From the NCBI GenBank assembly GCA_963921825.1, contig OY997590.1, positions 57,588,012-57,652,011 on the forward strand: 64,000 bases of DNA. The letters run 5' to 3'. Every line of letters begins with the position of its first letter. The first letter of the stretch is position 1. Position numbers and translations under genes: made by a program. Positions 21,196 through 33,199 of the stretch are shown here, piece after piece. Below the pieces are notes generated by a model. That model was not told the origin of the DNA and searched no databases. It worked only from the letters and a program-made list of their open reading frames with translations. Source of the stretch: Erodium maritimum. Its lineage: Eukaryota > Streptophyta > Magnoliopsida > Geraniales > Geraniaceae.

Positions 21196-22144
21196 TCGAT
21201 GTTTCACACCTCGGAGTATCCGTCAATTAGGCGGGGAGGGTCGAGTCAGTGTAGACCCGTCATGTCTTGAGTCTTGTTCTGTTTGTGCGTATGTTGCAGC
21301 ATTTTGTTGCTGGCATACCGATTGTGTGTGGTTGCGTGAACTGTTTTTAAACTGCCGCGACTCGACTCAGGAGCGCTCCTGTAGTCGAGCGTGACGGTGT
21401 TGATGTCAAGTGGGTACAATGTAGTTCGGGGACGCTTGGACCGGGTTGTAACTACCTGATGTCAAGAAATGAGGCTTTTAATGGAGTGGAAAAAGTTTTA
21501 AAATATTGTTGGCGTGTTTTAAACTTGATTGGCCTTGTGGGCGTACGTTTTGATTTTTGGTTGGCCCGGTGGGCAAGGTTCGACTTTGGTTGACCCGGTG
21601 AGCGGGGGTCGTGTTGTTGTGTTGTTGTTGGCCTTGTCGGTTTGTGTTTTGGTTGAGGTTGGAAGACTTGTGGTTGGTTTTGAATTGTTGTGCGTGTGTT
21701 GTTAAGTTGGCGGTCTAGCGCGTGCGCCGTTTAAGACCAATTTTAGGGTTAAGACGGTTAAGATTCGAGTGTGAAGCGAGTTGTAAAACAGGTCTGCACA
21801 AGCGTCACGGATCACGTCACTGATTCGTGACGGACCAGAGAGGGTTGGTAGGATTTAGTTCTTTGTCACGGATCCGTGATCCCTGTTTTTGCACCGTCTT
21901 GACTTCGCAGTTTTTCTTTCGTGTTGTTGTGAGTGGCTTGGTGTGCGTTTATGCGGGTTAATTTGAGGTTTCGCTTACGTATTATTATAATTAAAGTATA
22001 AATAGCGTGAGCGGTGTGACGTTTATTGACAAGTACGTTAGGTTAGACGTGGACCGTGTGAACGTTAGTGTATTTGAATTTGTGGTCTTTATTTGAGTTC
22101 GCAAACTGAACGTTTGCGTGTATCCGTGCAGAGGATACTGACTT
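21196..22144 (+). other. Untranslated leader of the gypsy element
   Basis: About 950 bases between the primer site and the gag start. No open frame of note. It contains the palindromes at 21816-21831 and 21866-21879 that are shared with the solo LTR at 6031-8910. Confidence 0.7.
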
Positions 22145-24741
22145 ATGGATCGCGGTAGACGCAGACGAGCGGCGGTAACACGAGGACGGGCGCCCACGCG
22201 AGGCAGGCGAGGATGGTCATCGGGGACACCCGGACGGGTGCCAACCGTTGAGCCCGCCGAGTACGCGGAGGCGCAGGCACTCTTGTCGGAGAAGACAGGA
22301 GGAGCGACACGAGACCATCTACAGGCACACCTAGTGTTCCGCCGGTCGCGGACCCTCCCGTTATGAATGCCCTGGACCAGCTGACCAGGACAGTCCAGAG
22401 TTTGGTGGCGGTCATCGCCAGTCGAGAGTCTGCTTCACCAGCTCTAGGGGCAGCAGCGGTCCCAATGAGGCCCGGCCAGGCAGAGGACCACACAGCCCGG
22501 ACCCTACTAGACTTCCTGAAGCTAGGGATACCCATCTTCGTCGGGGAGCCGAACCCCGACCTAGCCGAGAGGTGGCTAGAGCGGTCACGCGGGACCTGGA
22601 TACATCAGGTATCGAAGATGGCCGCCGCAGAGTGTCTTTCGCAGCTCACCAGCTGAAGGAAAACGCCTACCACTGGTGGGGGCGTGTGAAGGACATTGTC
22701 GGGCACGACTACGACATCTTCCAGGAGGTGTTTATGGCACAGTACTTTCCCGAGTCGGATCGGTTGGAGCGACATCGGCAGTTTCTAGACCTGGAGCAGG
22801 GAGGGTTGACAGTGGCGGAATACGAGGCCAGATTCACGGCCTTGACCAGATTCGCGCCGGAGATGGTGACTACCGAGCAGAAACGTTGCATGCGGTTCCA
22901 GGGGGGACTGAGACCGGTGATTCAGGACAAGGTCCTCGCCTTGAGGTTGCGGAAGTATATAGATCTCGTGGACGCCGCAGCGACGGTGGAGCAGGGTATC
23001 TGGGATGCGGCCAGGACCCGCGAGGTTCGACAGCGGCCGACCAGCTTTACAGGGCCCTCAGAGTCACGAGACCTGAGGAGGCAGAGGACCACGGGGTTCT
23101 TCCGACCACCGCCTCATCAGGGTGGATCGAGACAGCTGCGGTCAGTAGCATCAGTGGGGTCAGTCGCCTCAGAGAGGGTGTCGACATGCTATCTCTGCGG
23201 GGAGCCAGGCCACTTGCAGAGAGGGTGCAGAGCGAGAGGAGGACACGCGACACTACCATCGACCAGCCGGACAGGCCAGGGCTCGGGGTCGAGAGCCGAC
23301 GGGGCCAGCTGTTTCCGGTGCGGCCGGATGGGACACACGATGGCATGGTGTCGTGAGCCTTTGGGAGAGACATCAGCGCATCGACCGCAGCAGTCGCAGA
23401 CAGTACAGTCACCCAGGGGTCGCCCTCGTCAAAGTCAGCAGTCGAGGTTGTCACGGTCATCTACGAGCGCACCGATTCCGAGACAGAAGCAGAGTCAGAG
23501 GCAGCAGGCCTCGCAGGGGAGAGTGTATGCAGTCACTGACTCCCGAGCCCCAGGGTCTAGCACGTACCACGAGACCATCCAGGGTACGTGTTTATTGTAT
23601 CATTTATGGGCGTTATTCTTATTTGATACCGGGGCGTCACACTCTTTTATTTCGTTGGGTTGTGCTAAGAGGTTGGGGTTGAGCTTAGAGTCGTTGAGTC
23701 CACCCCTGTGCCTGGACACCCCAGTTGGGGGTGGAGTGTCGTTGGCTAGGGTCTTTCGCGCCTGCGAGATTAGAGTCGCAAACCGTCCTTGCTGTGGTGA
23801 TCTTCTCGTACTGGGAATGACGACCTTTGATGTGATCTTGGGAATGGATTGGCTGTCGAGGTACCGAGCCAATATCGATTGCTACAGGCGACGAGTGACA
23901 GTGTCAGTGGGCAGTACGAAGGTGACGTGTGTTCTGGGTAGTAAGAGCGGGGTCCTCCTATCGGCGTTGTTCGCTGAGGAGGAAGTATCGGTTGTGCAGA
24001 GCCGAGAGTTACCGAGAGTGGTATGCGAGTTCCCCGAGGTCTTTCCTGAGGAGTTGAGCGGGTTGCCACCGGTTCGTGAGGTGGAGTTCGGGATTGACCT
24101 AGTGCCGGGAACGGCGGCGATATCGATGACGCCTTACATGTTTGCGCCGACAGAGTTGATTGAGCTGAAACGTCAGCTAGAGGAGCTTCAGCAGAAGGGG
24201 TTTATCCGTCCGAGTGTATCACCGTGGTGAGCACCAGCACTCTTCGTGAAGAAGAAGAGTGGAGAGCTACGGTTGTGTATAGATTACTGGAAGCTGAACC
24301 GGGTTACGGTAAAGAACCGATACCCGATACCGAGGATCGATGACTTGTTCGACCAGTTGAGAGGGTCGACCTGCTTCTCGAAGATCGATCTGCGATCCGG
24401 TTATTATCAGTTGCGAGTCCGTGAGGGGGGACGTCGCAATAACTGCATTCCGGACATGCTATGGGCACTACGAGTTCCTGGTGATGCCATTCGGACTGAC
24501 GAACGCACCTGCAGCTTTAATGGACCTGATGAACAGCATATTACGGCCGTACTTAGATAAGTTTGTGGTGGTGTTCGTGGATGACATCCTGATCTATTCG
24601 CAGAACGAGTTGGCCCATAAGTCACATCTGAGGGCCGCTCTGACACTACTGTGCGAGCATCAGCTATATGCCAACCTGGAGAAGTGCGAGTTCTAGCTCG
24701 CTGAGTTGAAATTCCTCGGTCACATCGTGTCCCGTGACGGT
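22145..24741 (+). pseudogene. Gypsy gag-protease-RT, broken
   Basis: Gag starts at 22145 and passes through three frames (22145, 22363, 22572 phases), so two frameshifts break it. The main frame, 22572-24230, has a Retrotrans_gag domain (HWWGRVKDIVG onward), two CX2CX4HX4C zinc knuckles (23187-23228 and 23310-23351), and a protease with DTGAS at 23625-23639. It runs into reverse transcriptase and ends at a TGA at 24228-24230. The frame resumes at 24231 and is lost again at a run of six G (24425-24430), where five would keep frame. The RT continues with the FVDD catalytic box at 24574-24585 and stops at 24694-24696. RNase H and integrase are missing, cut off by the copia insertion and a deletion. 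Confidence 0.9.
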
Positions 24742-26429
24742 TGTTAGTCTTAGTGCCCGTAGTTCAATCCTAAATGTCCAAATGTATATATCATCGTTAG
24801 CAATAAAATTAAAGCGGCTTTATATTACTTATGTGTTGGAGTAATATATCGATGTGTGCTCTGATCTATGCCCACCATGCGAATAGAACCATAGATCGAG
24901 ATAGATCACACTCGATGGGTCCCTAGTCAACAAAGCTTCACTAGAAGCGACTAGTATGAAAGATGGCTCTTTATGGCTTACGTTCTGTTAGTCATTGGAA
25001 TGGGATTCCGGAGTCTGATCATAGATATCATGTGGGACATGATATTGGACGACCCGCCCTGAATATGTGCCATAGATTAAGTCATGAACATATTCAGTGT
25101 CGTAGCTTGTCATGTATCCTTAGACCAAGGAGTCTTTGTGATCGCTATGTAGTCAACAACTGAGTTTGACCTGAGCCTAACGTTGTCCGTAACAGGGCTT
25201 CCATAACGGCCAGGATTGGCTTGGGGACGGGCTACATGAGTGACACGAAAGACGGCTAAGGGATTTATCCCTCATACTGAGGTATGAGAAAGATATCGGT
25301 TCTCGGCCGCTTGATCGAGAGTGACTGAAAGAATAGCATGGCCATGCACATGATACTGGGTATCATATCTTTAGTCATCTCACATATCAAGGAACATTGA
25401 TTGAGAATAATAAGGATGACGGCTCTATGCCTTATCTCAATCAGGATATCGGAGATAAAAGGATAATGACAGGGATGACGGAAAGGTTAGAATCGACAGG
25501 GTCGATTCGTTATGCAGTGTCAGGCAATACTAAAGTCTCGTTAGTTGCCACTTAAATAGGATCAAGTAAAATGGGATTTTACGTTGATCTATTGACATGC
25601 ATAAACCTAAGGGTCACACCGGAGGATGAAACTCATTGACACATTTATGGAGAATGGCCAAAAGGGAGTTGTCTCGGGACATGACCAAAACTGGGTTTTG
25701 GGTCATGTGCCCGTAAGTGAATAGGACTTTACGGATCGAGACAAGGCTTGGAGTCTTGGGATTGATTGCGTCGGATAATGTTGGACATTTCCGGTATGGA
25801 AGGCTTGGAGGCGATGAGCGAATCACGGGACCTCGTTGGAAATGGCCACGGGCCATGTTCCAAGAGGCCCATGAAAGGCCCATGCAACCAAGGCCCATGG
25901 AACTAATTAATCAAGTCTTGATTAATTAGTACTAAGCAAGCAAGACAAGGATTAAGGTGTTGGTGATTCACCACCTAACCCAATCTTGTCTTGCCACACT
26001 TTGTCCTATTTACACCTTACTTGACACCATACTTGTCCCATGCCTTTAGTTGGACAAGTATGGGTTTTGTTATGTTTAAGTCATCTTTTTCCAACATAAC
26101 AAACACAAGACAAGAATAGGAAACACAACTTCTCTCTCCATTCCCTGGCCATTTCGGGTTTGGCTAGTTTCCACCTCCATGTTTGTGTTCTTGAGTCCTC
26201 AAAGAGAAGAACTACGTGGCTTTGATTCCCATGTGGATACGTAGGTGTCTTGGAGACTCAAGCCAATCATTCGTTAACCGGTGTTCTTGTTTTGGTAAGA
26301 ACTAGTGCTGAATTTTTCTCTTGTGAATCCATTCTTTGTTAGTTGTTTCATGGTTTTAATCGTCTCTTGGTTTTCATTGATTTTCCGCTGCGAGTTGGTT
26401 CATCTCTAACCCTACCTCGAGACCCAACA
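24742..26429 (+). repeat. 5' LTR of copia copy 1
   Basis: 1688 bases, from TGTTAGTCTT to GACCCAACA. An uninterrupted 66-codon frame near 24963 recurs in all five LTRs of this family, but it shows no domain and is taken as chance. Confidence 0.93.
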
Positions 26430-27986
26430 GTGGTATCAGAGCCGTGCTACCTTCGGGATTCACAAGACGGTGTTCAAAGTTTCGGTTTTGCTTGAAAGTT
26501 TCGTTTTTGGCATGTTGTTTTGCTAAATTGTTTGATAACATGTTTTAAATTCTTGTTCATGGATTTAAAGCATGTAAATTGAATTTTTTAAAATTATTTC
26601 AAATCTGGAAATTTTGAAATTTTTTTTGATTTTTCGGGTCTCGGGAGCGGGACTCTCGGGGAGCCGAAACCGGGACCGAACGGGGCTCCGTTGGACGGAG
26701 CTAGGCCAAGCATGACCATTGGATGGTTGATATGCCAAGGCTAAACCGTTTTGTTAGTTATGACGAGTTTGGAACCGTCATGACGAACTCGAAGATCAAA
26801 TGTTCAAAAGTTTCATTTTTGAACGGTTTCGATAAACCGAGCATCAAAAAATTTCGAAACTTGGCTATTAATTAAAACCGGAAAATCACATGATGTTTGA
26901 TAACATGCTTGTTTGATAACACGATGTGTGATGTGATGTTGGCATGGTGTACATAATAGCCCCGAGCTTGATTTAATTATTTATCGCTTTTCACGGCCTG
27001 CGAGCCGTTAGAGTTAGCGTGTAATTATTCTTTCAAGGTGTGGTCGTCGAACCACTTGTTTGTAATATTTATTTATTCCCGACCTGCGAGTCGTGTATTA
27101 AATTGTAATATTTTACTCAACACGAAGAAAGGGCGAAAAGGTCATTTGGTGGCTTTTCGGGTGTTGGCATCGGCTTGGAGTCGGTGGAGCTCAAGAAGCT
27201 AGTGGGAGTTAGTTTAGGGGGCTATTATGTGCACATTTATCGCTTTATGCTTGGTTTAGTTTATGCATGATTAATTCTATGTGTTTTAGAATTGCATGCT
27301 TAACTTTATTTACCGAGCATATCACCTCACATGCAAAGATAAAATTGGAATTTTAATCCTTGTGTGTGAACCCTTAGAACCGTCATTACATTGGATGTAG
27401 TTGACGGGTTCAAAGGAAGAATTACATTGGATGTAATTTGAGGCATCATTGCATTTGGAATGTAGTTGATGTGCTCATCGCATCTAGGATGTGCCAAAGT
27501 TTTGAACACAACTGGACAAGTAAAAGCGGGTCATGTCCGATACCTCCCAATAATCAACACCTTACTACCTCCCCGTCCTATGGGTGTCGTGCGCATTAGC
27601 GGAGCATCCATGGGGAAGCGGGGTAGTAGGTTTGGACGACATATGTGGGTGTCGTGCGCATTAGCGGAGCACCTACATAGTGACGGGCCATAGTTGAAAA
27701 TTGGTGGACCCGACTACGATTCTCAGCCTGAGGTTGAGCTAGGGTAACAGATAGGGTAAGTCGTGTACATAAGTACATACCCTAGCCAAGAGTCACATTG
27801 GATGTGATTGGATGGAGTCCTACCTACATAGCTCGATTAAGTGGTGAGCATTAGTTCAGCTTAATCGAGTGAATCAAGGATCTTGGTTTCAGATTCTAAA
27901 GGTTTAGAATCGATTGTTGGTGTTTAAGCTTGATCTTCATAAAATTTATTCAGTTTACTGATTGAATTTTATCTGTTGTAGATCAA
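26430..27986 (+). other. Primer site and leader of copia copy 1
   Basis: TGGTATCAGAGC at 26431-26442 is the standard plant initiator-Met-tRNA primer site. The following 1.5 kb are non-coding, with short repeats of ttggatgtagttga type around 27385-27475 and a duplicated gtgtcgtgcgcattagcgga (27585-27603 and 27650-27668). Confidence 0.8.
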
Positions 27987-30900
27987 ATGGCAAATTCAGC
28001 GAACATTAATAGTTTGTCATTAAAAACCATTCTTGACAGGGTCAAGCTAAATGGGACAAACTATTTGGACTGGTACAGAATTTTGAGGATAGTCCTCAAG
28101 TCTGAACGCAAAGAATATGTCCTTGACAAGGCTGTCTCTAAGACCATATCAGAGTTACATGAAGTGTCATTAACTGCTGAGAAGAATATCTCAGGGATCT
28201 GGGATCCAAGGATATTCTGATGGTCAACAAGGGAATTGGAAGTGGCAAGGGCTGGGCCCATGCGCACTTGGCAGGAAAGATGAGACACCTGAGAATGTCT
28301 GCTTCTACTGCCAACAGCCTGGTCATTGGAACCGGGATTACAGGAAGTTCACGGCTGATCTGAAGAAGGGCAGTGGGACTGCGCCTTCATCAAATAGCCT
28401 GGATGATCTGAAGAAGGGCAGTAGGACTGCGCCTTCATCAGGAAACCTGGATGATCTAAGGAAGGGCGGTGGGACCGTGCCTTCATTCGGTATTAATTCT
28501 ATAGAGCTACATCTCTCTACTTCCAAAGATTTATGGGTATTAGATATCATGACTGAATCTCACACATGCACTAATATATGGTGGCTGAAAGTAGGAGAGA
28601 TTTGGAAAGCACGAAATGGACCTCAGAGTTGTGGCAACTGCTGTAGGATCCATGAGTCTTGCTTTGCCAAGAGGCCTTGTCTTAGTATTGTATAATGTAT
28701 ATTGCATACCTACTTTTAGTAGGAATATTATATTTGTATCCGTGTTTGACAAGGAAGGATATAATGTTAATATTGGAAATGCAGTTTTCAATGTTCTATG
28801 CAATGATATGTTTTATACCAGTACTGACATGGTTGGAGGATTGTACATATATAGATATGGGTAACAATGCCTCAAGTTCTATATATTCCGTTAATACCAA
28901 GAGGTCTAAATCCAACGATTTAAACCTAACTCTGTTATGGTACTGTCATTTGGGTCGCATAAACAAGAAGCGCCTATCAGCACTTCAGAAGTGCGGGCTT
29001 TCAGGTTCATTCGAATTCCATTCGATCGATAGGTGCAAGGTTTGTTTGATAAGCAAAATGACTAAAGTGCCCTTTATCGATCGCGATGAAAGGGCGGGTG
29101 AATTATTGGGGCTGATACACTCGAATGTGTGTAGACCAATAAGTTCACTTGCCAGGAGGGGTTTTAGCTACTTTATCACATTTACTGATGATTACAGTAA
29201 ATATGGTTATGTCTATTCGCTGAGACATAAGTCTGAAGCTTTTGATAAATTCAAAGAGTTTAAGACTAAAGTAGAAAACCAGCTCGACAAAAGTATTAAG
29301 GCATTTCGATTGGATTGAGGTGGAAAATACTTGAACACAGAGTTATTAGATCATATAAAAGAGAATGAGATCCTTTTGGAATGGACTCCTCCTGGGACAC
29401 TGTAGTTGAAAGGTGTAGCCAAACGGAGAAATCGGACATTGTTAGACAATGGTCCGTTCCAAGATTAGTTGGACTGATCTCCCAATCTCTTTCAGGGGTT
29501 ATGCTCTAGAGACGACCGCATTCATAGTGAATCGGGCTTCGACGAAGGGTGTGGAAGGGACACCATTTTAAATGGTACGGGATGATGCCCGCTTTGTCCT
29601 TCCTAAAGATTTGTGGTTGCGAGGCTTATGTGAAACATTTGGTTTCGACTAAGCTCGAACCAAGATCTGAGATATGCACCTTCGTGTGGTATCCCAAAGC
29701 AACAAGGGGATACTACTTCTACAATCCCAGTGAGAACATGGTGTTCGTCGCTTGGGGTGGGGTCTTTATGGAAAAGAAGTTTTGTTTCCAAAGACGTCAT
29801 TGGGAGGACTGTGCATCTCGAAGAAATTCAGGATGGTACAGATCTGTCTAAACCAATTGACAACCCAGTAGAAAGGAGCCAGAGATTGTCGTAGAGTGAG
29901 AACCAATTCCTGTTACAATTCCGGAAGGTCCAAGGCGATTTGAAAGGGTCAATCTTCCACCTCCAAGATATGGTATCCGGAGGTGACAATGAAGTCATGG
30001 TGGATCACGATGATCCAGCCACCTTTCAAGAAGTCGTGGATGGGCCCGACTCCGAGTTATGGCTGGGAGCCATGAGGGAGGAAATGCAATCCATGTCGGA
30101 CAACCGAGTCTGGGAACCGGTTGATCCCATCAATGGTGTGAGGACCATCGGATGCAAATGGATCTTCAAGGTGAAGATGGACATGGACAACAACCCTCTG
30201 ACCTACAAAGCTCAACTGGTGGCGAAAGGTTATAGGCAGATCCAATGGATTGACTATGAGGAAACCTTCTCCCTAGTGGCTATGGTCAAAATCGATCCAA
30301 ATTCTTCTTGACATAACTGCGTATCATAATTACGAGATATGGCAAGTGGATGTCAAAACTGCTTTCCTAAATGGAAATTTGACTGAGTACGTTTGTATGT
30401 CTCGGCCCAAAGGTTTTGACGATCCGAAGAATAAAGGAAAGATTTATAAGTTGTTGAAATCCATTTATGGATTGAAACGAACTTCTCGGAGTTGGATCCT
30501 TCGTTTTGATGAAGCTGTAATTGGATTTGGCTTAATCAAGAACGAGGATGAATCTTGCGTTTATAAGAAGGCTAGTGGGAGCAATATTACCTTTCTGGTT
30601 CTCATTGAAAACGACATCCCAACCTTGCACGAGACTAAAGCTTGGTTGAGGAAGTGTTTTTCAATAAAGGACTTAGGTGATGCTTCTCATATCTTAAGGA
30701 TTAAGATATGTAGAGATTGCACCAAGAGGGTCTTGGATTTAAGTCAGGGAACCTATGTGAACAAGGCATTGAGTAGGTTCTTAATGCTCGATTCAAAGAA
30801 AGGACTCTTACCCACTAGTCATGGCATTCATCTCAGCAAGACTCAGTGTCCTAAGACACCTGATGAGCTGAAAAGGATGATGAGAATCCTATGCGCCTGG

Positions 30901-31371
30901 GGGCAGGATCGATAATATATGCCATGACATGTATGAGACCAGACATCTCGTAAGCCTTATGTTGTACCAGTAGACATCATTCTAACCCGGGGGAAAGATG
31001 ATGCTGAACTAGTCGTCGAAGGATGAGTAGACGCTAGTTTTCCAAGACAAATCCAGATGACTTTAGAAGTCAATCAGGATATGTGTTTACGCTGAATGGA
31101 AGAGCTTTAGCTGGGAGAGCGTAAAGCAAGATATCATTGCCGAATCTACGACAGAGGCCAAGTACATGGATGCTGCAGAGGCAGCTAAGGAGGCTATGTG
31201 GATTTGGAAATTCATGGCAGGGCTGGGTGTAATTAAAAACCCATCCAGCCCGGTGAATCCATCTTGCGACAACACAAGGGCCATTGCGCAAGCTAAAAGC
31301 CTAGATCGTATAACAAATCCAAACATGTACTGCGGCGTATCCACCTCATCAGATAAATACTGAACTGAGGT
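27987..31371 (+). pseudogene. Copia gag-pol, inactivated (copy 1)
   Basis: Gag starts MANSANINS and stops at 28220 after 77 codons; most of gag is deleted. A CCHC knuckle at 28310-28351 has lost its last Cys (Tyr). The protease site reads DIM at 28543-28551 in place of DTG/DSG. In integrase, the zinc-binding His residues are altered; the first catalytic Asp is Asn (29124-29126); a TAG lies at 29403-29405; and the catalytic Glu is Lys (29421-29423). RT keeps DVKTAFLNG (from 30349) but lacks the YVDD box: about seven residues are missing at 30604. RNase H is frameshifted. Nearly all these changes are shared with copy 2. Changes private to this copy include an early TGA in integrase near 29316 and a two-base insertion near 28850. 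Confidence 0.92.
28350..28490 (+). repeat. Three 48-base coding repeats in copia copy 1
   Basis: Units of the type gatctgaagaagggcagtgg encode a 16-residue DLKKG...SS repeat between the zinc knuckle and the protease. The same block is in copy 2 near 51505-51645. Confidence 0.75.
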
Positions 31372-31500
31372 GAAGTGAAGAGAACCGATATTGCAACAGA
31401 TGATAACATAGCCAACCCTTTGACTAAGGCAGTGTCACTGCCTGAACATGTTAGACATGTAAAGTCGATGGGGACATATTGGAGTTTAGATTGGAACTAG

Positions 31501-31514
31501 GGCAAGTGGGAGAT
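31501..31514 (+). other. Polypurine tract of copia copy 1
   Basis: ggcaagtgggagat directly before the 3' LTR; it primes plus-strand DNA synthesis. The same tract is at 54649-54662 and, in the old copy, at 56985-56998. Confidence 0.8.
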
Positions 31515-33199
31515 TGTTAGTCTTAGTGCCCGTAGTTCAATCCTAAATGTCCAAATGTATATATCATCGTTAGCAATAAAATTAAAGCGGCTTTATATTA
31601 CTTATGTGTTGGAGTAATATATCGATGTGTGCTCTGATCTATGCCCACCATGCGAATAGAACCATAGATCGAGATAGATCACACTCGATGGGTCCCTAGT
31701 CAACAAAGCTTCACTAGAAGCGACTAGTATGAAAGATGGCTCTTTATGGCTTACGTTCTGTTAGTCATTGGAATGGGATTCCGGAGTCTGATCATAGATA
31801 TCATGTGGGACATGATATTGGACGACCCGCCCTGAATATGTGCCATAGATTAAGTCATGAACATATTCAGTGTCGTAGCTTGTCATGTATCCTTAGACCA
31901 AGGAGTCTTTGTGATCGCTATGTAGTCAACAACTGAGTTTGACCTGAGCCTAACGTTGTCCGTAACAGGGCTTCCATAACGGCCAGGATTGGCTTGGGGA
32001 CGGGCTACATGAGTGACACGAAAGACGGCTAAGGGATTTATCCCTCATACTGAGGTATGAGAAAGATATCGGTTCTCGGCCGCTTGATCGAGAGTGACTG
32101 AAAGAATAGCATGGCCATGCACATGATACTGGGTATCATATCTTTAGTCATCTCACATATCAAGGAACATTGATTGAGAATAATAAGGATGACGGCTCTA
32201 TGCCTTATCTCAATCAGGATATCGGAGATAAAAGGATAATGACAGGGATGACGGAAAGGTTAGAATCGACAGGGTCGATTCGTTATGCAGTGTCAGGCAA
32301 TACTAAAGTCTCGTTAGTTGCCACTTAAATAGGATCAAGTAAAATGGGATTTTACGTTGATCTATTGACATGCATAAACCTAAGGGTCACACCGGAGGAT
32401 GAAACTCATTGACACATTTATGGAGAATGGCCAAAAGGGAGTTGTCTCGGGACATGACCAAAACTGGGTTTTGGGTCATGTGCCCGTAAGTGAATAGGAC
32501 TTTACGGATCGAGACAAGGCTTGGAGTCTTGGGATTGATTGCGTCGGATAATGTTGGACATTTCCGGTATGGAAGGCTTGGAGGCGATGAGCGAATCACG
32601 GGACCTCGTTGGAAATGGCCACGGGCCATGTTCCAAGAGGCCCATGAAAGGCCCATGCAACCAAGGCCCATGGAACTAATTAATCAAGTCTTGATTAATT
32701 AGTACTAAGCAAGCAAGACAAGGATTAAGGTGTTGGTGATTCACCACCTAACCCAATCTTGTCTTGCCACACTTTGTCCTATTTACACCTTACTTGACAC
32801 CATACTTGTCCCATGCCTTTAGTTGGACAAGTATGGGTTTTGTTATGTTTAAGTCATCTTTTTCCAACATAACAAACACAAGACAAGAATAGGAAACACA
32901 ACTTCTCTCTCCATTCCCTGGCCATTTCGGGTTTGGCTAGTTTCCACCTCCATGTTTGTGTTCTTGAGTCCTCAAAGAGAAGAACTACGTGGCTTTGATT
33001 CCCATGTGGATACGTAGGTGTCTTGGAGACTCAAGCCAATCATTCGTTAACCGGTGTTCTTGTTTTGGTAAGAACTAGTGCTGAATTTTTCTCTTGTGAA
33101 TCCATTCTTTGTTAGTTGTTTCATGGTTTTAATCGTCTCTTGGTTTTCATTGATTTTCCGCTGCGAGTTGGTTCATCTCTAACCCTACCTCGAGACCCA
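31515..33199 (+). repeat. 3' LTR of copia copy 1, last three bases lost
   Basis: It matches the 5' LTR up to GACCCA and then joins gypsy LTR sequence (gtcaaacctgcgg) without the terminal ACA. The bases cca are shared at the joint. Confidence 0.93.

Larger units (their letters stand above)
24742..33199 (+). mobile_element. Full-length copia retrotransposon, copy 1 (coding-defective)
   Basis: LTRs lie at 24742-26429 and 31515-33199; I saw no difference between them in the parts compared, apart from the loss of the last three bases of the 3' LTR. Primer binding site 26431-26442, purine tract 31501-31514. It is inserted in the gypsy RT. No TSD remains because the right end is joined to a truncated gypsy LTR by a deletion. 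The inner region is almost the same as copy 2 (47897-56350) and shares its inactivating changes. Confidence 0.93.

Noticed and set aside
22676..23356. 226-codon frame overlapping gag
   Set aside because: An out-of-frame shadow; the zinc knuckles and gag domain are in the 22572 phase.
26431..26442. tRNA-like sequence after an LTR
   Set aside because: It is a primer binding site complementary to the tRNA 3' end, not a tRNA gene.
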